Shown: positions 54,347 to 64,000, counted from the first letter of the stretch. The stretch: 64,000 bases of DNA from Adenophora triphylla var. japonica (GCA_022495995.1 JAFEMH010001289.1:372001-436000), one strand, 5' to 3'. Notes: generated by a model from the letters alone, not told the origin. Translations and numbers: made by a program.

Positions 54347-56995
54347 CTACACCCTAATGTTCAGGCATCTACGACGATTATGCCCTTCTTGATGGCATGA
54401 TGAACACAGAGTCTTTCGTTTATCTGCTTGAAAGTCCATAGAATTACGGAAGCGTCTTGATCTAGGTCGTCCGGACTTCGCAGAACGTCGAAGTAGGGGA
54501 TTAGGGAAAAAACTGGGCACCAAACCATCCACACCCCAATAGTCCTCATGCTCGATTGGTTCGAATGTCCCCTTCCATGTCTTGTAGTATTCCCCAACGG
54601 TGTAATATCGAGAAACGAAATCTCGACCATCAAGATTTTGTGCAGAACAACAAGCAAGAAGATGGGAACAAGGCATGTGATAGGCAACCCATTTACCACA
54701 TGTGCAGGTACGCTCATTAAGTCGGACAATCTCTATATTTCCTCCGTGATCACCCTGACGTGCGGTTGTCACTTGATACACCCCCATTTCATGATTGTTG
54801 AACCTCCTGACCTGATGTGTTTCCCCTTTCGCGATGTTCTTCAAGTAGTGATAATTGACTTTCTGACTGAATTGGTGTAGGGGATTGATGTTAGGGTTAT
54901 CAGGATTACCTCCTAAGGCATTAATTGAAAATTCATGCCTTACTTGAAAGTACTCCACACAACGGTAGAAGGCAGTTTCAACAATTGCTGTGATTGGCAT
55001 CCCACGAGCTCCCTTCATCACACCATTGAAAACCTCAGACATGTTGGTAGTCATGATGCCATACCTGTAACCACCATCGTGTGCCAATGTCCATTTTTTG
55101 GCATCCAAATTCTGAAACCATGCAATTGCCTCGGGCTTAATTCCACGGATACTCTCTAAGATAGATTTCAATTTTCTATCTTGAGTTGCTCTACCCGCTC
55201 TCCAAAACAGATACTTCAACCCTTCCCCTCTATGCTTTTCCAAGAAATTTGCTCGCATATGTCTCAAGCAATATCGATGATGCACGTTTGGCCACCACGT
55301 ATCTTCAGCTACAGTCTTCAGAATGCCCCAATGACGGTCAGATATCAAGCATACTTCACGACTCTTGATAATATGCTTGCAAACTAGGTATAAGAACCAA
55401 CGCCAGTTCGGCCGGTCCACCTTTTCAACAACGGCAAATGCAAGCGGAAGTATACTGTCCTGGGCGTCAACACCCATGGCAATCAGTATTACCCCTTTAT
55501 ATCTACCATGCATAAATGTTCCATCCACTGAATTGACTGGCCGACAATGAGAGAAAGCTTCAATGCAAGGCCTAAATGCCCAGAATACCTGTTGAAACAT
55601 GGAGGACTCACCGACAGGAGGAGGAGGTATAGAGTACTCAACAATTGTCCTCGGGTTGTATTTTTGAATGGCTGCTAGGACGCGGGGTAGCCTTTTATAA
55701 GATTCCTCCCAATCTTCAAAAACGTCTGCAATGCCCTTCTGCTTTCCACACCATGCCTTCTTGTAAGTAATTACCTTGTTGAACCTACTAGAGATGTGTG
55801 CAATAATGACTCCAACCTTGACATCTGAATCGGCCTTAATAACACCAACGACTTCCCGACCGATAAACTTGGCATCTAGATTGGGGTGATCTTGACTTGC
55901 TCTAGAATATAAGCAGCAGTGAGGAGCCTTATACTTGGTCACTTCCCAATAGCCAAACTTCTTCCTACTCACACGAACATAAAAATTGCATGGATAATTT
56001 TTCAATAGACACTCAATTACCCATGTGTGAGGTGTGCTCTTTCTTACCCTAAACCAGTGATTGGTGCGAATATGGAACCTTTTTATATCAAATCGTGCCT
56101 CGTTCTTGCCAGGAAAGCGTATCCCTTTAGCAATCGCCTGTTTTTCCGAATCCCAAACTGGAAAACTACGTGCATGATCGTAATCAATCAAGCCTTGTTC
56201 TTGTCGAGCAGAAGTGCCAATATCACTGTAAAAGGGATAATCCGCTCTCTCATATCTTCAATTTTCCGGCACTTCATAGTGAAAAAGAGGTGCTTCCACA
56301 TCATCATCAATCGGCCCATCATCACCGGCTCCCAAATCGACATCAGAATCACTACTACCCTCATCATATTCATCATCATCATCCTCTAGCATTGCATCTA
56401 CATCAGTGTGTACTTCCTCTTCTTCATAGTCAACATCATAATCATCATTAACATGATCATTATGTCCAAATGCCCGATCATCATCATTAACATGATAATT
56501 ATGCCCAAATGCCCTATCATCATAATTTGGTGTTTGGGTTGATACAAGAGTTTGGGAACTTGGACCAACCCCTGCATCACGGTTATCAGTTGGTGAATAC
56601 CCATAAATGGTCTCTGTATGCTGTGTTTCAAACTCTGGATTGGGTCAATTTTCAATCAATTTTACAACCACATACAGCTGCAAATTTCCAATCCCCCCAA
56701 ATTTAGCAAACTGATCGAACATTACATCCATACACGCATCATCTTCAATACGGAAAGAAAAGTACTCACCAATCCCGCTATCAAAAGAATGAGGCCATCT
56801 GTAAATGACTTCCAAATCAAATTGAGACCGATCTAAGTTCGCCTTTTTATATAACTCATCAATCAACTCATTGTATTTTCATCGGCAATTACCCCTTATT
56901 GCATATTTTGGCCCTTTTTTGAAATGAGGACCATCAAACGGTTGTTCATCATCACCTCCCTAATAACACATAAAAATGATTGGACCCCCGTTCAT
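54347..56995 (-). pseudogene. MULE transposase (MURA), with four in-frame stops
   Basis: One continuous frame from the ATG at 56995 (MNGGPIIF) to the stop at 54347, interrupted by TAG at 56960-56962 and TGA at 56879-56881, 56645-56647 and 56258-56260. The last 614 residues are open. The catalytic DDE region includes VDGTFMHGRYKG (near 55520), LISDRHWGI (near 55340) and NMSEVFNG (near 55040). It is followed by a SWIM zinc finger CTCGKWVAYHMPCSH (near 54690) and a C-terminal knuckle CSSCHQEGHNRRRC (near 54385). The N-terminus has the acidic Asp-rich linker usual in MURA. A 5'-UTR intron is likely (57144-57004, donor CAAG|GTAAAT, acceptor ATGTAG). Confidence 0.9.
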
Positions 56996-57328
56996 CTTTA
57001 ACCCTACATTACGAAATCAAAGTGTTAAAACCTACATAACAAAGCTCTAACATTTATATCTACAATATAATAAAATGCAGTTAAATAATTAAATTTTATA
57101 TCTAAAAACAAGTGAAAACAATGATTAAGATGATGTTAATTTACCTTGATTCTTGATCTTCAACAATTCTGATGAAATAAAATGATGTGAAGAAGTTTTA
57201 TTTTGAGAGAAAGGTGATTGAGAGAAAGAGATAAAGTTGAGAGAAAGGGATTACATTCACTCACGGGTTTTGATTATATTTATGCTGAATGAAAACTGAA
57301 CTTTGGAACTGAAAAGTGGCATTTCTGA
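56996..57328 (-). promoter_or_regulatory. leader and probable promoter of the MURA gene
   Basis: Contains the candidate leader intron (57004-57144). On the minus strand an AT-rich ATAAATATAATCA box lies near 57268-57280, about 270 bases before the ATG. Palindrome cluster 3 sits some 50-160 bases upstream of that box, a position suited to an upstream control element. Confidence 0.45.
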
Positions 57329-57440
57329 CTTAAACTCGCTACACCGTGTAGCGAGTTTCATTAAAGTTGAATTAAACTCGCTACACCGTGTAGCGATTTC
57401 AACTTTAATGAAACTCGCTACACGGTGTAGCGAGTTTAAG
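57329..57440. repeat. palindrome cluster 3: a perfect 43-bp hairpin built from three copies
   Basis: Copies at 57332-57358, 57374-57400 and 57411-57437. The outer segments 57329-57371 and 57398-57440 are exact reverse complements (43 of 43), and the 26-bp loop between them is most of the middle palindrome copy. Located upstream of MURA and downstream of the HROB-like gene. Confidence 0.95.
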
Positions 57441-58063
57441 CCAGAGATTGTCCCCCCAATAATTTCCTTCATTTCAACATTTCTTATTTCCATTTTTATT
57501 TCCGTTCGCGAATGTATTTTGAGCAATAAATATAGGTTAATTTAGTTATCATAATGAATATCTAAAAATTGTTACTTGTAGTACATATAATGGTGTAACA
57601 ATAACAATAACAACTTTTAAATTTTAATTTGGACAATTAAATCAACTTCAAATTATTGCTCAAAATAGCTTCATACTAACATCAAAAAAAAATTACATGT
57701 GTTCAAAAAATAATGACATGTTGCTGAATTATGTTTTTGTTTGAAATATATTTTTTACATGTTTTAAAATAAATGATGACATGTTGCTGAATTAAGTTTT
57801 TGTTTCAAATATTTTTTTATGTGTTAAAAAAAAATATGTCATGAATAATTGCAACAAAACCAAACACAAACTGTACAAAATAATTTCAAAAAACTAAAAT
57901 AACATCAAAAAATAAATATTGTCAAGTTAGTGGCCACATCCCGATCACATAGAAAATCTTACATTAATTCATTAAAACAAGTTAGTGACCACATCCCGGC
58001 CACATAGAAAATCTTACATTAATTCATTAAAACATTTAGGAAATTCATATAAACAAAATGAAC
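57441..58063. other. non-coding gap between MURA and the HROB-like gene
   Basis: AT-rich, with two local tandem duplications. One is about 75 bp around ATGACATGTTGCTGAATTA (57710-57835). The other is about 58 bp around AGTTAGTGGCCACATCCCG (57921-58035). No ORF of note. Confidence 0.5.
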
Positions 58064-58954
58064 TTAAGAGTCACTTAACTTCACTACTTCACTATCCTTA
58101 GGAAATACCTGCAAAACAAATAAGTTTAACATTATTTACTATATGATTCCAACAATTCAGCAAAAATAAGAAAATATGTACCTTAAACACATTAGGGAGT
58201 GTGATGTTAAGATAACGTGCTGATGATGTCCTGGGGTGCCAAACAACAACCTAAATATTTCAAAACAAACAATTAGATGAAAGTATTAATGTTCATTGCA
58301 AATTCACTAATTAATATATCATACCTTCTGAAGTATCAAAACAGAACCAACAGATATATATTTCCCAAATTCACTCTCAGTCACTTTGTGATGAATGGAA
58401 GCTTCAATGGTATTTGTAGGATCCTAATAATTTTATCTCAGTTAGTAACTCAAAATACATTTCACCAATGATAGAAAGCATACTAAGCTCATATCCTAAC
58501 CTTTAAAGTCACCCAGAGATCACCAAAATCATTCGTTTGCAAGACTTGATAACAACAACAACCTAATAGAACATACATAAATGTAAAAAATCAATGTTAA
58601 TTTACACACATTTTACTATAATTAATCTTGATATTATACCTGATCCACCCTGTCAACAGAATGGCATTTCTCCTTGATAGAGTTTAACTGATAATATGTA
58701 CCCTCTTCAGTCAAAAATTCCATTGCAGAGAGCCAATGACTGTCTTGGAAAGCTTCATCCTTCTTGACCGGATCTTCAATCGCTCTCCGTATATATTCCT
58801 GGGTTGCGATCGGTGTTTGTTGTGAAGAGAAGTTTTGATGGTCGTAATTTCTCTGACGCATGGCGGCCAGTATGGCACCGGCGGGACCAGGAATAACACC
58901 CGATGAAAAGGAGCCTTCACCGCGGAAAAAAAAACGCTGCTCGTTAGGATCCAT
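58064..58954 (-). pseudogene. HROB: HROB-type OB-fold gene carried by the MULE (5 exons, one-base frameshift)
   Basis: Exons by GT-AG borders: 58954-58640, 58562-58501, 58423-58325, 58250-58182, 58108-58064. Lengths are 315, 62, 99, 69 and 45 nt. All except the second are multiples of three, and the second is one base short near 58534, breaking the frame inside a K-N-D-F-G stretch. Recognisable blocks are IPGPAGAILAAM in exon 1, NDFGDLWVTLK, ASIHHKVTESEFGKYI with SVGSVLILQK, and ARYLNITLPNVFKVF. These match the conserved OB-fold region of HROB (homologous recombination OB-fold protein, MCM8-MCM9 partner). At about 196 residues it would be shorter than host HROB, with a trimmed N-terminus. The start codon is about 145 bp from the right TIR palindromes, so the TIR may act as its promoter. 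Confidence 0.75.
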
Positions 58955-59097
58955 TTTTTTGGATTTAATAGAATTTGGATTGAGAAGATTGAGTGAGGGT
59001 TGCTAGGAGGATACGAGAGAGAGAATGAATGAACAATGAAGGAGAAGGAAGGAGAGGAAGAAGATAAATGAATCTGGAAAGCGTATTTATTAAACTT

Positions 59098-59284
59098 AAA
59101 CTCGCTACACCGTGTAGCGAGTTTGACTTGGGTGTTCAAAATTGCTACACGGTGTAGCGATTTCAGTTTAATTAATTGCCCTAATTAATGACCAACTGCC
59201 AAACCCTAATTACACAAAACTCGCTACACGGTGTAGCGAGTTTGACCAGCCCAAGTCAAACTCGCTACACGGTGTAGCGAGTTA
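59098..59284. repeat. palindrome cluster 4 (four copies)
   Basis: Mirror image of cluster 1, with the central base complementary in each pair (C/G, C/G, C/G, G/C). Copies 11, 13 and 14 are intact in both 10-nt arms; copy 12 has a changed outer arm (ATTGCTACAC). Confidence 0.95.
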
Positions 59285-59374
59285 CAAAAAAAGGGACACT
59301 CTGGACAATACTTTAAACAGTAAGTCATTTTGGTAAATAAAAAAGTAAAAAGTGATTATTTGAGAAAAAATTCC
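59098..59374. repeat. right terminal inverted repeat of the MULE
   Basis: Reverse complement of the left TIR, with small differences. It contains palindrome copies 11-14 (59098-59124, 59138-59163, 59217-59243, 59258-59284). Copies 13 and 14 are linked by GTTTGACCAGCCCAAGTCAA, giving arms GTGTAGCGAGTTTGAC / GTCAAACTCGCTACAC around eight bases. Followed by the candidate TSD CCAGCACCA (59375-59383). Confidence 0.88.
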
Positions 59375-59383
59375 CCAGCACCA

Positions 59384-59969
59384 CCACCCCTAATTCCAAA
59401 TTCCCATCTCGCGCCACCCAGCGCCTCTTCCACCATATATATTAATTTTCATAAATTAACCTTTATAATAATTTTCATAAATTGAAAGTTTTAAAGTAAT
59501 TTGTTTTCCCTATTTATGACCCACAATCTAGCAAATTTAAAGAAAAGGAAATGGGGAGGCTCGAATCTACCATATCGAGAACAAATCTTTCAAATACAAT
59601 TCACCTTCAAGGCTCAAAGAAGACGGGGAAACGACTGAGATGGAGATGAAGATGAAGATTGGAAAGAGGGTGGACTTACAGGCAAGGGAAGAGAGGAAAG
59701 CGGGAAAACAGGGGGAGGGTAAGGTGAAAGCCGAGTGGGAAAAGGAACGGGGAGGGGGTCCGGAGATCAGGATGGCGATGGGGTTTGACAGGTGGTGTGT
59801 GGGGGTAGGATTTGAGGGACAATTAAGTTTGAAGAGAGACGGGGAGAGGGAGGGCGAATTCTGGCGGCGGTAGATCTGAAGGGACAAAGCAATATGGGTG
59901 TAACGTAGTTGGTGGCGGGTTGGAGGCGAGAAGTAGGTTGTTCAGGGGAAGGGGTGGTTGACATTTGAG
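59384..59969. other. unassigned stretch, purine-rich on the plus strand
   Basis: 59630-59880 is strongly purine-rich and gives overlapping open frames on both strands. None has a recognisable domain, and base bias alone explains them. It may be a fragment of a leader or exon, but I cannot say of what. Confidence 0.35.
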
Positions 59970-60480
59970 GCCATCTCGAACATTTTGCTTCAAATTTTGC
60001 ATCAAACACCAAAACGGTGCAATTTCAGCACCAAATATCTTACACCATCTTCAACAGCTTGCTTCAAATTTTGCATCAAATAAGAATCTTTACAATATAT
60101 GCTTATTATTTCATTTGATTAAAATGTTTTTCATTAATCATATTTAATATTATTCAAATTACATTATATTAAATAGTATGCTATAAAACTTAAATAAGAC
60201 AATTAATAACTATAAATAAATAAATTTTAAATAAAATTTATTAGAAGAAACATTAAAATCGATAATTAAAATAAAATGCTTCAAGATACAATTTCAACAG
60301 AAAATTAAGTTACATGACAATAATAGATGAACATTTAATTCTCTGAATTCACATATTCATCTCATAAATGTTCAATCAAGGCATCTCTAAGTTCAAAGTG
60401 AGCTTTTTTATCCTTGATTTGTTTGTGTCGCTCGAGTAAACGTCGAAATCGAGTATTTTCAAATTTTTGTAATTTTATTT
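59970..60480 (-). mobile_element. PIF/Harbinger-type remnant (3' end)
   Basis: GGCCATCTCGAACATTTTGC with CTTCAAATTTTGCATC repeated at about 59990 and 60060 is typical of plant Harbinger ends. The transposase C-terminal fragment lies inside at 60334-60470. The other end of the element was not found, so it appears truncated at about 60480. Confidence 0.5.
60334..60470 (-). pseudogene. Harbinger transposase C-terminal fragment
   Basis: Reading leftward the frame gives FRRLLERHKQIKDKKAHFEL followed by RDALIEHL, a stop where a Trp is usual, then DEYVNSEN. The R-I-D-K-x-x-H-F-x-L-x-x-x-L-I-E-H-L-W pattern is the conserved tail of plant PIF/Harbinger (ALP1-like) transposases. Only about 45 residues remain. 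Confidence 0.55.
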
Positions 60481-60532
60481 AAAAAACTAATGGTACAAAT
60501 TCCATAATATAAATAATAAATATTACTTTTAC

Positions 60533-60593
60533 TTCCACTTCCAATTCCAATTCCAATTCCAATTCCAATTCCAATTTCAATTCCAATTCGTTG
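60533..60593. repeat. (TTCCAA)n microsatellite
   Basis: About nine copies of a 6-bp unit with one variant, directly before the QWRF-like fragment. A short (GA)n run follows at about 60602-60613. Confidence 0.85.
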
Positions 60594-60616
60594 AAGCCCA
60601 AGAGAGAGAGAGATTG

Positions 60617-60864
60617 CGATGAAGAAAATGGCATCGCCGTTGCCACCACCAACATCAAAAGACCTAAATCAAGGTACTTGTCTCCTTCTCCTTCCCCTTC
60701 ACCTTCTACTTCCAATTCTTCCTTGCCCACTTCTATACCTTCGATTTTCATCGCCGCTAGTTTCTAGAAACTCAACGCCGACTTCTAGTGCCGCCGCCGC
60801 TTCTTACTTGAAACGGTCTGTTTCTGTGGACCGTCGACGTCCCGATAGGCCAGATCTTGGGTAG
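60617..60864 (+). pseudogene. QWRF/AUGMIN8-like N-terminal exon fragment
   Basis: One frame reads NIKRPKSRYLSPSPSPSPST and onward to a stop near 60770. A second frame continues with SPLVSRNSTPTSSAAAASYL then KRSVSVDRRRPDRP before a stop at 60864. The order (R-P-K-S-R-x-x-S-x-x-Y-L-S, then S-P-L-V-S-R, then K-R-S-x-S-V-x-R-R-R) is that of the disordered N-terminus of plant QWRF-motif microtubule proteins such as AUGMIN subunit 8. The QWRF motif itself is absent. It is a frameshifted fragment and not a working gene. Confidence 0.55.
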
Positions 60865-61783
60865 AAGACGACATTCAACAAAAAAAAAAGACAGATGGCG
60901 CAAAGAATTACGTGCGCTAGATTTGGCGCATGGAAGAGGCAACGTTATTTTGGCGATGAAGTTAGCGTCGTTGTTGGAGCTGATTTTTTTACCAATTTGA
61001 CGATGGTGCAGGCGAATGGCGTAGTGTTGAAAATGGTCTGAGAAAGGGTAAAGGAGGAAGAGGAACATCGTTTTACTTGGGTAGAGGAGAAACAGAATGC
61101 GGTAGGTATAATGTGGGTTAGGTTATTCATTAAAAAATTACTCCGTATCACTTTGATTTATTTAAAAAAAAACAATTTTAATAAAAAAATTACTCCGTAT
61201 CACTTTTTGAATAAGCATAAAAATTATCACTTTTTGAATAAGCATAAAAAATTATACAGTAATTTTTTTATTCAATATAAAATTTTGAAATAAATATAAA
61301 TTTTAGATTTTTCTAGTTTTATATTTATATAATTTTAATTTCATAATTTATTATCTCCTCACTTATTTTTAAAACCATACATAATTAAATCTTTTTTTTT
61401 TCATTTCATAAAAACAATTTTTTTTGCTTAAAAAAAAAAACAATTTTTTTATATGTAAATAAAAAAAATTAATTTATATTAAAAAAAGGGCTAAAGTTTC
61501 CTTTTTATTCTAACCCTTTTAAAGGTCAAATATTTTAAATTATACACCTTCATCCTCTTTAAACAAATTTAAACAATATGATTGTTGAAGATGTTGAATT
61601 TTTACCTTTAATGGATTAGTCATTAGTTTTTAAACGGGTGTTAAAAAATGTGGTCAAATTGAAAATAAAAGTAAAGTATGCATGTGACATTTCACATTTA
61701 CGAATTACGAATGTGAAATTGACTATCCCCAAATAGTACGTATGTCAATTTGGCTAAAACCCCTCTCCTCTTGTTTAAAGTTA
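60865..61783. other. gene-free AT-rich stretch
   Basis: Contains a local duplication of ATTACTCCGTATCACTTT (61137 and 61189) and of TATCACTTTTTGAATAAGC (61198 and 61225), otherwise poly(A/T)-rich. No coding signal. Confidence 0.5.
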
Positions 61784-62700
61784 CTAGTGTATCACCCGTG
61801 CGATGCACGGTGAGATATAAAATTTTCTAGTTAATAATGAAAAAAAAGAAAACTAAACAAAAAAACAACAGTACAAATTAAATTGGATATTATAAATCCA
61901 ATACTTAAGAAATTTCATAATATGTTTCTAAAAAAAATAAAAAAATTCAATGTATTGATCTTCAGGGAGACAACATCATAAACGTACACTCATATATATA
62001 ATAAGTATGGATAGAAGATATGCATTACACATTTTGGAAAACATACTTAGACACTACATTCATAATACATTTGTTGGGAGAACAATATTCTTCAGAATTA
62101 GATATCCAAATATGAAAGCCCATTCGAATGAGTGACACCGGATAAAACAATATAAAGTTGATCGTGACTGAAAACAGGTTTCTTTAAAAGAATTCCAACC
62201 ATGGATAGAGATTGGCTTTGACTTTTGTTTATAGACCTGGAATAAAAAACCATCATGGGAGAAATTGACGATGTTCAAACTTGAAAGGAATTCTAGACTC
62301 TAATGGAGTGAGCGACATTCGAGGAATTAGTAAATTCCTTCCAATAAATGCGCTTGGTGAAATCTCACCATCCAATACATGATTTCCCAATCGAGTAATA
62401 ATCAATCGAGTTCCGTTGCATAGTGTCCTTATTTCGGATTTATGTTACGAAGCAATATTACGGGGACCCCGACTTACAACGATAATGCATGCTCAGGAAG
62501 TCCAGAAGCGGAAATACTATTTAAGAATTTTGGAGTGTGGACGTCGTTCATAAAACCATGAGTTTGATCAGAACGACTCCTGATATCTAAACTAAAATAA
62601 GTCGTTTCTTCAATCGCAGATAGTGAGACCATGTAACTATTCACCCAAAAATCGTGAATCATTGAATTATTAAAATTGGGGAAAAATCTTCAATCATATA
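61784..62700 (-). mobile_element. Helitron remnant with 3' terminus
   Basis: On the minus strand the sequence ends CCGTGC-ATC-GCACGG hairpin (61796-61810), then GTGATACA, then CTAG (61784-61787) followed by T. This is the classic Helitron 3' end inserted between A and T. The C-terminal part of a Helitron helicase lies just inside in the same orientation. The 5' end was not located; decay beyond 62700 prevents a boundary call. Confidence 0.8.
62030..62665 (-). pseudogene. Helitron helicase C-terminal remnant
   Basis: Frames read leftward give VNSYMVSLSAIEETTYFSLD, SGLPEHALSL, VGVPVILLRNINPK, IPRMSL, then INKSQSQSLSMVGILLKKPV and FSHDQLYIVLSGVTH. This is the conserved order at the end of plant Helitron RepHel proteins (normally INKSQGQ and HGQLYVALSRV). 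Several frameshifts and stops make it a pseudogene. No Rep domain was seen. Confidence 0.82.
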
Positions 62701-62973
62701 TATTAAAGTAACACTTTATTCAAATGAGAAAAAAAAATCTCAAATCATATGAAATTTAAATATAGAATATATTTTTCCTGCTCTATTTGACTTCAAGAAT
62801 TTTCCCATATCTTCTTTTATTTCGCCCACTCACCCATTTTTTCTGACTCCCTCTTCCATTTATCATTAGGTCTAAAAAAAATAATTTAAAAAATAAATTT
62901 ACTTTTAATCAATAATATTTTTTTTTAAAAAAAATATTGAGTTTGAGACAGATTAGTAATACAGTATTTTCTA

Positions 62974-63199
62974 TCGTGTGCCCTTAAGGCATACATTAAA
63001 CTTCTTAAAAAAGGAAACCAATATTTTTATTAAACTTACTTTAAAATATTCATTTCCATAATTAAACCCAATTTAACCTATTCGTTTTCATAATTATAAA
63101 AATATTTTTTTATATATGTAAACTTACATATTTATGGAAGCATAAAAATATATTGATTTCCTTATTTAAGGAGTTTAATGTGTGCCCTAAGGGGCACAC
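62974..63199. mobile_element. MITE with ~55-bp terminal inverted repeats
   Basis: The left end GTGTGCCCTTAAGGCATACA and the reverse complement of the right end GTGTGCCCCTTAGGGCACAC align and continue through TTAAACT-CTTAAA-AAGGAAA-CAATAT. About 226 bp and non-coding. A TSD is not evident (TTTTCTATC versus CTTTGAAAA), so the superfamily is open. Confidence 0.75.

Positions 63200-64000
<801 letters not shown>

Larger units (their letters stand above)
49810..59374. mobile_element. 9.56 kb Mutator-like element with three genes and palindrome clusters
   Basis: Terminal inverted repeats of about 275 bp start GAATTTTTTC and share TAATCACTTTTTACTTTTTT, AAAATGACTTACTGTT, GGTTTGGCAGTTGGTCATTA and the palindromes. 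A candidate 9-bp TSD is CTAACACCA / CCAGCACCA (7 of 9, both differences transitions), which fits the MULE habit of 8-11 bp. Inside are a PMD gene (plus), a MURA transposase gene (minus) and an HROB-like gene (minus). The two outer genes run inward from the TIRs, as in MuDR. All three genes carry lesions, so this copy is probably not autonomous now. Confidence 0.88.

Noticed and set aside
56398..56655. Met/Ile-rich minus-strand frame and its plus-strand His-rich shadow
   Set aside because: They result from the GAT/CAT-rich acidic linker of MURA read in wrong frames.
59567..59887. Overlapping frames on both strands in purine-rich DNA
   Set aside because: Compositional bias explains the openness; no domain, start context or homologue recognised.
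60603..60864. Leucine-rich plus-strand protein starting MKKMASPLPPPT
   Set aside because: The first half is a shifted reading of the QWRF-like fragment; the biological frame changes within it.

Overview
This is plant nuclear DNA, most likely from a eudicot. It has no bacterial-type gene layout. It contains plant-lineage Ty3/gypsy (Tat/Ogre-type) retrotransposons with a second RNase H, a Copia-type LTR, MITEs, a Helitron remnant, a Harbinger remnant and an autonomous-type Mutator-like element (MULE). I see no ordinary single-copy host gene that looks intact. The only host-derived sequence outside the transposons is a short QWRF/AUGMIN8-like fragment near 60.6-60.9 kb.

Layout. (1) 1-2009: 3' end of a Copia-type element, with polypurine tract and a 1.49 kb LTR. 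(2) 2328-14455: element D, a young and apparently intact Tat-lineage retrotransposon in minus orientation. Its LTRs differ at 4 of 657 positions and its 5-bp TSD is TGTTT. It has one uninterrupted 2061-residue gag-pol ORF and, on the opposite strand, its own three-exon gene behind a TATA box. (3) 15197-46884: element A, an old and decayed relative of D (TSD GGTTG). It is split at about 17.99/42.19 kb by two further retroelements. Element B (26940-42190, minus) is an Ogre/Tat-type element with a PMD/DUF7745-like antisense gene. Element C (17995-26939, plus) encodes only Gag and sits as a partial tandem inside B's left LTR. (4) 46890-49809: non-coding DNA with a roughly 490-bp foldback element, a G-quadruplex motif and MITE remnants. 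(5) 49810-59374: a 9.56 kb MULE with ~275-bp terminal inverted repeats. It holds a plant-mobile-domain (PMD) gene, a MURA transposase gene and a five-exon HROB-type OB-fold gene, all lightly damaged. (6) 59384-64000: AT-rich DNA with Harbinger and Helitron remnants, a MITE, the QWRF-like fragment and a terminal (AT)n tract.

How the parts work together. B and C have nearly the same primer-binding site and polypurine tract, so C was probably mobilised by B-type proteins. D and A share an LTR family and the same antisense gene with its promoter at a conserved distance. The MULE carries 14 copies of one near-perfect palindrome (arms CTCGCTACAC / GTGTAGCGAG around one base). They lie in four clusters: one in each TIR and one in each of the two inter-genic gaps. 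This, together with the HROB-like passenger gene, is the strongest candidate here for an undescribed arrangement.

Limits. All boundaries and splice sites were read by eye. Family names rest on recognised motifs, not on searches. Exact identities beyond the stretches I compared base by base are not claimed.
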